Positions 8,807 to 16,405 of a DNA stretch of 64,000 nucleotides are shown here, one piece after another (position 1 is the first letter of the stretch; every line of letters starts with the position of its first letter). The stretch is from Brachybacterium saurashtrense (GTDB taxonomy: Bacteria > Actinomycetota > Actinomycetes > Actinomycetales > Dermabacteraceae), in assembly GCF_003355475.1 (NCBI RefSeq), contig NZ_CP031356.1, positions 2,728,001-2,792,000 of the forward strand, in the 5' to 3' direction. The notes beneath the pieces were generated by a model that worked only from the letters and a program-made list of their open reading frames with translations, did not search any database and was not told where the DNA came from. The position numbers were made by a program, and so were the translations under genes.

Positions 8807-10174
8807 ATGACCCGCCTCCCGTCCGATCCCCTCGCCGCCGACGCCGCCCTGCCCGGTGACGCCCCGCCCGTGAACGACACCCGCCCGCCCATGGGCTGGA
8901 ACTCCTGGGACAGCTACGGCACCACCGTCACCGAGGCGGAGGTGCTCGCCAATGCGCGCTTCCTCGCCGAGCACCTGGCACCGCTGGGCTGGGACACCGT
9001 GGTGATCGACATCGACTGGTCGGATCCCTCGGCCCGCTCCCACGGGTACAACGACGACGCCCCGCTGACGATGGACGAGCACGGCCGCCTGCAGCCGGAC
9101 CCGGTGCGCTTCCCCAGCAGCGCGGGCGGGGCCGGCTTCGCGCCGCTGGCCGCGCAGCTCCATGCCCTGGGGCTGCGGCTGGGGATCCACGTGATGCGCG
9201 GGATCCCGCGCCGGGCGGTCGCGGCGAACAGCCCGCTGCACGGCAGCTCCCTGCGCGCGGCGGACATCGCCGATCCCACCAATGCCTGCGAGTGGAACCC
9301 GCACATGGTGGGCATCGACCACACCGTGCCGGGCGCGAGCGCGTACTACGAGTCCGTGCTGGCGCTGTACGCGGGGTGGGGCGTGGACTTCCTCAAGGTG
9401 GACGACATGCTGTGGCCCTACCAGGCCGCGGAGATCGAGGCCTTCGCCGCGGCGATCGAGGGGTGCGGGCGGCCGATGCAGCTGAGCCTCTCGCCCGGCC
9501 GGGACCTGTCCCTGACCCGGCTGCCGCACCTGCGCGAGCACGCCACCATGTGGCGGATCTGCGACGACCTGTGGGACCGGTGGGAGGACGTCGAGGCGAA
9601 CTTCGCCCGCTTCGCCCGCTGGGCCCCGCACGCCGGGCCGGAGGGCTGGCCCGACGGGGACATGCTGCCGCTGGGACGGATCGGCATCCGGGCCGAGCGG
9701 GGCGAGCCGCGGGATTCGCTGCTGACCGCCGACGAGCAAGTCACGCTCATGACGCTGTGGGCCATCGCCCGCTCCCCGCTGATGGTGGGCGGGGACCTGC
9801 CCAGTTCGGATCCCGCCACGATCGCGCTTCTGGGCAACGCCGACGTGCTCGCCGTGCACCGCGACGGCCACGGCGCCCGCGAGGTGTTCCGCGAGGACCC
9901 GCTGATCCTGTGGACGGCCGAGGGGTCCGACGGCGAGCACTACGTCGCCGCGTTCAACGTGGGCGAGGACGTGCTGGAGGTGGCGCTGGACAGCCAGGAC
10001 GCGGGCCTGCCCGCGCGGGGACTCGCCGAGGTGCGCGAGCTGTGGAGCGGTGAGCTGCTCCGCCCGCGCGAGGTCACCGTGCAGTCCGATGCCGCCCGAG
10101 GCGTCGCCCCCGGCTCCTCCGCGCTGGACGTGCGGATCCCGCCGCACGGCGCGGTGCTGCTGCGCGTGTCCTGA
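8807..10174 (+). CDS. GH27 glycosidase (alpha-galactosidase or beta-L-arabinopyranosidase)
   Basis: A 455-residue (beta/alpha)8 glycosidase without a signal peptide, so cytoplasmic. The family opening PPMGWNSWDSYG (residues 27-38) is followed by DFLKVDDML, where Asp199 is the expected nucleophile, and by MWRICDDLWD, where Asp254 is the expected acid/base. The C-terminus is the small beta-sandwich. GH27 contains alpha-galactosidases and, in Streptomyces, beta-L-arabinopyranosidases; placement directly behind araBDA and the oxidase favours an enzyme that frees arabinopyranose or galactose from imported side-chain oligosaccharides. This choice is inference. It is the last gene of the ara operon; a hairpin follows at 10183-10211. 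Confidence 0.82.
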   Translation: MTRLPSDPLAADAALPGDAPPVNDTRPPMGWNSWDSYGTTVTEAEVLANARFLAEHLAPLGWDTVVIDIDWSDPSARSHGYNDDAPLTMDEHGRLQPDPVRFPSSAGGAGFAPLAAQLHALGLRLGIHVMRGIPRRAVAANSPLHGSSLRAADIADPTNACEWNPHMVGIDHTVPGASAYYESVLALYAGWGVDFLKVDDMLWPYQAAEIEAFAAAIEGCGRPMQLSLSPGRDLSLTRLPHLREHATMWRICDDLWDRWEDVEANFARFARWAPHAGPEGWPDGDMLPLGRIGIRAERGEPRDSLLTADEQVTLMTLWAIARSPLMVGGDLPSSDPATIALLGNADVLAVHRDGHGAREVFREDPLILWTAEGSDGEHYVAAFNVGEDVLEVALDSQDAGLPARGLAEVRELWSGELLRPREVTVQSDAARGVAPGSSALDVRIPPHGAVLLRVS

Positions 10175-10182
10175 CCGGAGCC

Positions 10183-10211
10183 GTGCCCGCACGAGGGTGT
10201 CGCGCGGGCAC
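10183..10211 (+). terminator. Hairpin after the ara operon
   Basis: GTGCCCGC (10183-10190) pairs perfectly with GCGGGCAC (10204-10211) across a 13-base loop. It starts eight bases after the GH27 stop. There is no U-tract, which is common for actinobacterial terminators. Confidence 0.45.
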
Positions 10212-10221
10212 AGCGGCAGTC

Positions 10222-10485
10222 AGGCGAAGCAGCCGTCAGGCGCGCCGGGACCGGCAGATCATCAGCGCTCCGCCGCTCGCCTCGTGCGGCCCGAATGCCA
10301 GAGATTCCAGAGGCGGCGGCGCGGGGGAGGCGAGCACCGGGGGTGTGCGTCTGCATGGGTGGGGCGGTGGTCTCCGGCGGGGACTGACCGATGACGCGCT
10401 GAAGATCGTCGCCGAGAAGAACACCGACGTCACCGTGAATCCCGAGTACAGCGAGCGGACCGGCTGCACGACCGCAACCCCTCAG
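10222..10485 (+). pseudogene. Remnant of a CGPNA-type sugar-binding lipoprotein gene
   Basis: One open frame here reads like the first 90 residues of the binding protein at 60462, with substitutions. It has PLASCGPNA (lipobox, 10270-10299), then VRLHGWGGGLRRGLTDDAL, where the intact paralogue has VRLYWWGGDLRAGMTHDAL, then TVNPEYSERTG versus EVSPEYSEWTG. No start codon with a signal peptide is left, the hydrophobic core is degraded, and after the TG of WTGYWDK the frame is lost by a small deletion. The remaining 340 residues are missing. It is therefore a truncated, frameshifted gene copy. It shows that a sixth member of this binding-protein family once stood next to the ara operon. Confidence 0.75.
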
Positions 10486-10513
10486 GCCCCGGCCGCGCCC
10501 CTCCCGGTCACCG

Positions 10514-12820
10514 TCAGCCCCACCGTCCGGTGAACGTGGTGACCGATCGAGGAGCGAGGCGGGCCGGGCCGGAGGCCATGCCGTCGCCGCCCCTCTCCAG
10601 GCGCACCGTCTCCCCTCGCGCGAGGGAGTCGGACTCAGTCGTCCGGAACGGTGTGAGCTGAAGGCTCTTGGCCTCGAGCGGCACGGCGAGCTCGACGTCT
10701 CGAGGCTCCTCGGACTCGTTGATCGCCACGACGACCAGGCTCTTCGTCTCCTCGTCGAGGAATGCACAGGCGTGGACCTCGACCCGGGTGGCCGGCTCCC
10801 ATGCCAGTGCCTCGGCCTGCGTCATCCCCTCGGGGACCAGCAGGTCGAGGATGTTCGGATCCTCGTGACCATCGGAGCCGCCGCCGAAGTTCCACTCGCC
10901 GCCCTCGCGATGGACTTCCCGCACCCGCAGCGAGTCGGATTCCATGTTCCCCTCGGAGCCGGTCACCACGACCTGGAGAGCCCATCCCGGCACCATGTCC
11001 CCGAGGAAGCTCTTGGGGACTCGGACGGTGACGGTGTCACCGGCGACCGTCTGCGCGGAGGTCCCCGCGACGAACAGCGCCTCCTGCATCGTCGCGGAGA
11101 CCTTCTGCGCGACGTCGGACTCGATCGCGTCGGTCCGTCCGGAGGCGAGGATCGCGCGGTCCCAGGCGAAGCCGTCGGCGACCAGTGCTCGCCTGCCGGG
11201 CAGCAGCTCGGTGAAGCCGCCCTCGGCACGGGTGTCGAGGTAGATGTCGATGTTCTGCAGGTCGTAGCCGACGGGTGAGCCGTTCCAGGGATCCTGCAGG
11301 TCCGCGCCGAGCCGAATGACGAAGTCGACGTCGTCGCCCGCGTCGGTCGCCTCGACCGAGAGCAGGTCGCAGCTTCCGGGCACGAAGACCGGGTTCGACG
11401 GATAGGTGTAGTTCCCCGGGCCCGCATCGTCGCCGGCGGCATCCTCGATCCGGAAGATCTGGTCCCCGGGTTCGGTCCCGGTGGCGATGTCCGGGACCAC
11501 GAACGGGATCCGCGCCGTCTGGCCCTCCTGGTGCTCCTCCGTCTCGAGCACGGCGTCGATGCGTCGAGCGCCGGGCCGCAGGAAGCGGCTGTAGTTTCCG
11601 AGCGCCCACAGGCGTCGCGTCTCCTCGACGGTCTCGGCGTCCCCGGGCTCGATGTAGTCGGTGTACAGGAGGCCGTCGTGGTAGTCGTAGCGGCTCACGG
11701 CGATCCAGTACTGCCAGGTCGACACTCCTGCGAGAGTGAGGTCGGCGTGGACCGTCCTCGCGAGGGTCAGCGCGGAGTCCATGCTCGAGTCACGGCCGTT
11801 GACCATCTCGCACCATTCGGTCATTCCGAACGGGACATCGGGCCAGGCCTTCATCGCCTCACCGGCGAGTGCTCGCTGCTCATCCGTGGACCAGTAGGAG
11901 TGGGTCGCGAACTCGCCGATGTCCTCACGGATCATGGGGTCGTCCAGCAGGAGCGAAGCGTAGGACTCGCCGGAGTACAGCGACGTGTATTCGCCGGCTT
12001 CCGGGGCGGAGACGACCGTGTCCAGCCCGCTGTCCGCGAAGGCGGCGATGGTGGCAGCGGTCAGCTCGCGCACCTGCTCGGGCTCGTAGTGGCAGCCCTC
12101 CTGTCCGGGGCCGTCCCAGGACCACTGCGGCTCGTTGATCGGGCTGATCATCCGGAAGTCGATCCGCTCTTCGTCCCGGAAGTGCCGAACCACATCGATC
12201 AGGTAGTCGATGAAGGCGTCATGGTTCTCCGGCGCGAGGTTGGAAGTCCCCGTGTCGCCGTAGGTGCGGCCGTTGACGGTGAGGTGGCGGGGCGGGGAGT
12301 TCACGAAGGCGATGAAGTCCTCGACTCCTCGCCGCTTCGCGGCCTGCAGGAACCATCGCGCTCCGCTGTCGCGGTCCCAGTCGTAGTCGCCGTCGCCGAG
12401 GGCGAAGCTCTCGGCGGTGCGCCAGGGATCGGTGATGGTGTGGTCGATGCCGCCGCCGATGTTGTAGCGGTACTGGGACAGCCCGATGCCCTGCGTGCGG
12501 GAGAACAGGAGCTGCGCGACGGCATTGCGAGCGGAAGGGGTCCACTCGCCGAGCTTCTGGGACCACCATGCGCCGGAGGCTCCGAAGCCGTCCAGCCGCT
12601 GGTGGAGCGTCGCCGGGTCGAGACGCAGCCGGTGGTGCGGTGCACCGACGTCTGGTTTCTCGGCCGGCGCGGCGCTCGCGCTCGAGGCGCCGACCGCGGT
12701 GCCGCCGGCGACCGCTCCCGCCGCCATGGCGGAGCTCAGGACGGCGCGGCGGGAGATGCCTCGCGCAGGGTGCGGACGCTCACCGGGAACGTTCTGGGCG
12801 GGGGTGAAGGGCACGGGCAT
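10514..12820 (-). CDS. Secreted GH30-type endo-beta-1,6-galactanase with an inserted glucodextranase-C-like domain
   Basis: A 768-residue exported enzyme. The N-terminus ISRRAVLSSAMAAGAVAGG followed by SASAAPA is a twin-arginine-type signal peptide. Residues about 65-425 form a GH30 barrel: RLDGFGASGAWW, acid/base Glu230 in SPINEPQWSW, nucleophile Glu335 in FGMTEWCEM. Residues about 453-675 (FRIEDAAGDDAGPGNYTYP ... WNFGGGSDGHEDPNILDLL) look like the C-terminal domain of glucodextranases. After that the GH30 beta-sandwich resumes (VEVHACAFLDEETKSLVV ... SVTTFTG), so the extra domain appears inserted rather than appended. Asn-Glu-Pro with Gln-Trp is typical of beta-1,6-galactanases, but beta-glucosidic or xylan activity cannot be excluded. 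It is divergent from the GH43 gene. Confidence 0.8.
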   Translation of the reverse strand: MPVPFTPAQNVPGERPHPARGISRRAVLSSAMAAGAVAGGTAVGASSASAAPAEKPDVGAPHHRLRLDPATLHQRLDGFGASGAWWSQKLGEWTPSARNAVAQLLFSRTQGIGLSQYRYNIGGGIDHTITDPWRTAESFALGDGDYDWDRDSGARWFLQAAKRRGVEDFIAFVNSPPRHLTVNGRTYGDTGTSNLAPENHDAFIDYLIDVVRHFRDEERIDFRMISPINEPQWSWDGPGQEGCHYEPEQVRELTAATIAAFADSGLDTVVSAPEAGEYTSLYSGESYASLLLDDPMIREDIGEFATHSYWSTDEQRALAGEAMKAWPDVPFGMTEWCEMVNGRDSSMDSALTLARTVHADLTLAGVSTWQYWIAVSRYDYHDGLLYTDYIEPGDAETVEETRRLWALGNYSRFLRPGARRIDAVLETEEHQEGQTARIPFVVPDIATGTEPGDQIFRIEDAAGDDAGPGNYTYPSNPVFVPGSCDLLSVEATDAGDDVDFVIRLGADLQDPWNGSPVGYDLQNIDIYLDTRAEGGFTELLPGRRALVADGFAWDRAILASGRTDAIESDVAQKVSATMQEALFVAGTSAQTVAGDTVTVRVPKSFLGDMVPGWALQVVVTGSEGNMESDSLRVREVHREGGEWNFGGGSDGHEDPNILDLLVPEGMTQAEALAWEPATRVEVHACAFLDEETKSLVVVAINESEEPRDVELAVPLEAKSLQLTPFRTTESDSLARGETVRLERGGDGMASGPARLAPRSVTTFTGRWG

Positions 12821-12892
12821 GAAGACCTCGTCTCATCAGGGTGTCGTCGTCGACGCCTTTCTTCGCCCCTTAGCGTAAGCACAGAAACATCG

Positions 12893-12922
12893 GGGAATCC
12901 AGGGATTCCCGCGAATCGGGAA
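12893..12922. promoter_or_regulatory. Double inverted repeat between the GH30 and GH43 genes
   Basis: GGGAATCC and GGATTCCC form a perfect 8+8 palindrome with a two-base spacer (12893-12910). Overlapping it, TTCCCG (12106-offset position 12906-12911) pairs with CGGGAA (12917-12922) around five bases. The pair lies in the 244-bp divergent promoter region and resembles none of the three LacI-like motifs elsewhere in the window. It is a good candidate site for the ROK regulator encoded at 15030-16328. Confidence 0.4.
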
Positions 12923-13064
12923 ACCCCTTCCCCTCCGCGGTCGAGTCCGCTACGGTCGGCGCAGCACCCTTCTTTCGAGGGGTATGGAAAGGGTGGCTGC
13001 AGACCACCCGTCGTCAGGGCGAGTGCCCTGCCGATCCCCGCACGACTCGACGAGGAGTCCTCCC

Positions 13065-15005
13065 GTGCCCATGAATCCCCACTTCGCTCCCCGCCGCAGG
13101 AGCATCCTCACCGCAGCCCTGGCTGCACCGCCGCTCGCGATGCTGGCCTCGGCTCCTGCTCGTGCCGACGGTTCATCCCCGCGCACCGCGTTCACGCCGG
13201 GCCAGCCGTGGCTCGACACGAACGGCCAGGTCATCCAGGCCCACGGTGGCCAGGTCGTCATCGCCGAGGACGACCTCGGCACCACCTACTACTGGTACGG
13301 CGAGGACCGGAGCAACGGCTACGGCTCCTCCCCCGGCGTCCATGTCTACTCCTCCCGCAACCTCTACGACTGGACGGACGAGGGGCTCGCGCTCCGAGCG
13401 CTGACCGCCCCGGAGCAGCTCGAGGAGGACCCGTACTTCGTCAACCTCTACTCGGAGTACACGGACGAGCAGAAGGCGGCGGTCATCCGCGATCTGGTGA
13501 CGACTCCCGCCCCCGACTCGTCGGTGCCCGCAGCGATCCTCGAGCGCCCCAAGGTGCTCCACAACGCCGCCCAGGGCACCTGGGTGATGTGGGTCCACGC
13601 CGACGGGCCGTCCGAGACCTCCAACGCCCAGTACGCGAAGGCCAATGCCGGTGTCGCGGTCTCGGACTCTCCCACCGGACCGTTCCGTTGGATCGACAGC
13701 TACCGGCTGCACCACGCCCCGGAGGGAGAGCCGAACTGGCAGCCGGACAACCCCGGGATGGCCCGGGACATGAACCTCTTCCTCGACGACGACGGCACCG
13801 CCTACATCATCTACTCGAGCGAGGAGAACTACTCCTTGTTCATCTCCCTGCTCGACCCGTCGTTCACCGCGCTGGCCACGCCGCCCGAGAGCGCCGTGAA
13901 GGGCGTCGACTTCATCCGCCCGTACATCGGGGCACACCGCGAGGCGCCGGCGCTGTTCAAGAGAGCAGGCACCTACTTCCTCATCACCTCGGGTGCGACG
14001 GGCTGGGACCCGAACCCGGCGCAGTATGCGACAGCCACGGAGATCCTCGGCGAGTGGACCGATCACGGGAATCCGGTGAGCGGCGACGGAGCGGCGACCA
14101 CCCACGGTTCCCAGAGCACCTGCGTGATCCCCGTCGATCCGGACCGTGGCACCTACGTGTACATGGGCGATCGGTGGACGCCGTCAGATCTCGCCAACGC
14201 GCCGTACGTGTGGCTGCCGCTGCGCTTCGGGGAGGGGACGAGCATGTCCCTGATCTGGGAGGATTCCTGGCGCTGGGAGGATCAGCCTGCACAGCCCGCC
14301 TACACCGTCGAGGTCGATCTTCCGGCCGCCGTCGGGCTCGGCGAGGGGCAGAAGCTCCCCCGCAACGGCACCCTGCGTCTCGCCGACGGGACGGTGTCGA
14401 AGCGGAAGATCAGCTGGGAGGGCGCGCTCGATCGTCCCGGGATGGTTCCGATCCTCGGCACGCTCGCCGGTCCCGAAGCGCTCACGGTGCGCCGCGAGGT
14501 GCTCGTCGTCCCGCAGCACATGGTCTATCTGGTCAATGCCGGAGGCGTGGAGACGAGCGACTACCTCGCCCTGCGAAAGCATGCGCAGGGCCCGGATCCG
14601 AAGAACTCCGTCGCCGATCAGCCCTATGGCGCGGATCCCTCGACGGGTGCGGTCTGGGGCCATGTGGGGCGCTCGCTGCCTGCAGGCTCCGACACCGATT
14701 CCCTCGACCGCTCGCTGCGGTACGCGACGAACCACGACGACCTCGTCTATCGCTTCGCGAACCTCCCGCAGGGCACCTACACGGTCCACGTCGGCTACTA
14801 CGACCCGTGGCCGTGGGCGAACCGCGCCGCACAGGTGAGCGTCAACGGAGAGCTCGTCGAGGAGCAGCGGCTCTTCACCGGCACCGCTGAGGCCGCCGCC
14901 TACACAGGTATCGCCTCGGGCACCGCGGGCGAGATCGTCCTGACTCTCCATCCGACGAGGTCCCCTGACATCCAGGTCAGCTGGATCGTGGTGGTCAAGG
15001 ACTGA
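13065..15005 (+). CDS. Secreted GH43 (subfamily 24-like) exo-beta-1,3-galactanase
   Basis: A 646-residue exported enzyme. The signal peptide (RRRSILTAALAAPPLAMLASAPARA) starts from a GTG at 13065 that has GAGGAG seven bases upstream; the ATG at 13071 is too far from it. The five-bladed propeller follows: YYWYGEDRSNGYG, LERPKVLHN with a candidate acid Glu, ARDMNLFLDDDGTAYIIY and the lid APALFKRAGTYFLITSGATGW. Residues about 430-500 look like a bacterial Ig-like domain (LPRNGTLRLADG). The C-terminus (LDRSLRYATNHDDLVYRF ... IQVSWIVVVKD) is a malectin-like carbohydrate-binding fold. The domain set matches exo-beta-1,3-galactanases acting on arabinogalactan main chains. Stop codons of this gene and the ROK gene converge on a hairpin. 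Confidence 0.8.
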   Translation: MPMNPHFAPRRRSILTAALAAPPLAMLASAPARADGSSPRTAFTPGQPWLDTNGQVIQAHGGQVVIAEDDLGTTYYWYGEDRSNGYGSSPGVHVYSSRNLYDWTDEGLALRALTAPEQLEEDPYFVNLYSEYTDEQKAAVIRDLVTTPAPDSSVPAAILERPKVLHNAAQGTWVMWVHADGPSETSNAQYAKANAGVAVSDSPTGPFRWIDSYRLHHAPEGEPNWQPDNPGMARDMNLFLDDDGTAYIIYSSEENYSLFISLLDPSFTALATPPESAVKGVDFIRPYIGAHREAPALFKRAGTYFLITSGATGWDPNPAQYATATEILGEWTDHGNPVSGDGAATTHGSQSTCVIPVDPDRGTYVYMGDRWTPSDLANAPYVWLPLRFGEGTSMSLIWEDSWRWEDQPAQPAYTVEVDLPAAVGLGEGQKLPRNGTLRLADGTVSKRKISWEGALDRPGMVPILGTLAGPEALTVRREVLVVPQHMVYLVNAGGVETSDYLALRKHAQGPDPKNSVADQPYGADPSTGAVWGHVGRSLPAGSDTDSLDRSLRYATNHDDLVYRFANLPQGTYTVHVGYYDPWPWANRAAQVSVNGELVEEQRLFTGTAEAAAYTGIASGTAGEIVLTLHPTRSPDIQVSWIVVVKD

Positions 15006-15020
15006 CACCGGGCGGAGCAG

Positions 15021-15058
15021 GCGGCGGGCTCAGCGGCGTCGTGCCGCGAGCCCGCCGT
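15021..15058. terminator. Bidirectional terminator hairpin between GH43 and ROK genes
   Basis: CGGCGGGCTC (15022-15031) pairs with GAGCCCGCCG (15048-15057), a ten-base perfect stem with a 16-base loop, extended by one G-U pair. It overlaps the last codons of the ROK gene and begins 16 bases after the GH43 stop. It could end both convergent transcripts. Confidence 0.5.
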
Positions 15059-16328
15059 GCGGCACGGCCCAGCCTGGCGCCGACCCTCCGCCCGAGGCGG
15101 GAGGTGCCGGGGTGAGCGCGCTCGACGGGCTGGGCAGGCCCACACGCTCGAGGAACGCCTCGAGGGCGAGCACCGCCATGCCGAGGCTGACACCTTCGCC
15201 GTCCGCCTCGGTGAACTCGATGCTGAGAGTGCTCGACGGGCCCGGGAGGCACTCCTGGGCGATGCGCTCCCGCACCCTGTCGTGCAGCTCGGCGCCGGCG
15301 TAGCGGGTGATCCAGCCGAGCACGGAGACGTGCTCGGGGTTGAGCAGGTTCACCAGGTTCCCGATCCCGGCGGCCAGGTAGTCACCGGTGCGCAGCAGGG
15401 CGCGCTGAGCGGCGGCGTCCCCGGCGACCTCCGCCCGCATCAGCCGCTCGATGAAGTCCCGGTGATGGGGCACCTCGAGCAGTTCGTGCTCCGGCGCGAT
15501 CTCGGCGAGGGTGGCGCGGATGCCCTCGACGCCCACGTACGCCTCGACGCATCCGCTGCGCCCGCAGCTGCAGGTGCGTCCGTTCCAGATCAGCGTGGTG
15601 TGCCCCCACTCCCCGGCGGAGTTGCCCCGCCCGCGCAGCAGCTGACCGTCCACGATGATCCCGGCGCCCACGCCCGTGCCGAGGTTGACCGAGACGAACT
15701 GCCGGAAGCGACGCCCTGCGCCGAACCAGAGCTCCCCGGTGGCCAGGGCCATCAAGGGGTTGTCGACCCGGACCGGCACGGGCACCGCCTCTTCGAGCGC
15801 CGCGCACAGCGGCACCTCGTGCCAGTCCCAGTTCGGCGCGAACACGTCGACTCCGCGCACCGGGTCCACCTGACCGGGCAGGGAGATCCCAGCCCCGAGG
15901 ACATCGCCCTCGAGCTCCGGGTGCCGATGAAGCAGCGTCTCCACGCAGCCCCGGATGTGCTCGGCGACCGTCTCGATGGTCTGCGCGCCGGGGGCGAGCT
16001 CCATCCGCTCCTGGTCGAGGCGTGCGAGGGAGACATCGAAGAGGTCAACCCGCACGTACGTCTCGGCGACGTCCACGGCGAGAAGCGCACCGCGGCCGGG
16101 GTTCGCCTGGAACAGCGTGGTGGGGCGGCCGCCCTGCGAGGAGACCTGACCGGCCTCTCGCAGCACGCCCTCCTCCACCAGCTCGCCCACCAGGGTGGTC
16201 ACCGTGGCGGGACTCAGGGCGGTCTCCGCGCTGATCTGGGCACGGGTCACGGTGTGCTGGGCGAAGACGGTGCGGAGCACCATGAAGCGGCTCTCGTTGC
16301 GGATGTCCTTCGACGACTTCGCCGCCAC
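15030..16328 (-). CDS. ROK-family transcriptional regulator
   Basis: A 432-residue regulator of the NagC/Mlc/XylR type. The N-terminal winged helix (residues about 12-65: RFMVLRTVFAQHTVTRAQIS, LSPATVTTLVGELVEEGVL) is followed by the ROK sugar-kinase-like domain: LLAVDVAETYVRVDLFD, VNLGTGVGAGIIVDGQLLRG, EWGHTTL and the zinc motif CSCGRSGCVEAYVG. The start is a GTG with AGGAGG five bases upstream. It lies between the secreted galactanases and the GH35/transporter operon, all of which are plausible targets. A galactose-derived effector would fit but is not shown by the sequence. Confidence 0.9.
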   Translation of the reverse strand: MAAKSSKDIRNESRFMVLRTVFAQHTVTRAQISAETALSPATVTTLVGELVEEGVLREAGQVSSQGGRPTTLFQANPGRGALLAVDVAETYVRVDLFDVSLARLDQERMELAPGAQTIETVAEHIRGCVETLLHRHPELEGDVLGAGISLPGQVDPVRGVDVFAPNWDWHEVPLCAALEEAVPVPVRVDNPLMALATGELWFGAGRRFRQFVSVNLGTGVGAGIIVDGQLLRGRGNSAGEWGHTTLIWNGRTCSCGRSGCVEAYVGVEGIRATLAEIAPEHELLEVPHHRDFIERLMRAEVAGDAAAQRALLRTGDYLAAGIGNLVNLLNPEHVSVLGWITRYAGAELHDRVRERIAQECLPGPSSTLSIEFTEADGEGVSLGMAVLALEAFLERVGLPSPSSALTPAPPASGGGSAPGWAVPHGGLAARRR

Positions 16329-16405
16329 CGATGCCTCCTGTCCTCACCGCCCTGCGCAGAGCTCACCGCCCCGAAGGGGCCCGTCCGTGTCGCGCCCTCG
16401 CCGCG

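Larger units (their letters stand above)
10175..10513. other. 339-bp gap: hairpin plus pseudogene remnant
   Basis: Between the GH27 stop and the end of the leftward GH30 gene. It contains the hairpin at 10183-10211 and the decayed binding-protein fragment at 10222-10485. I see nothing else. Confidence 0.6.

Noticed and set aside
11531..14890. Rightward open frame of 1119 codons across GH30 and GH43
   Set aside because: It is antisense to GH30 and a different frame of GH43; both real genes have catalytic motifs, this one none.
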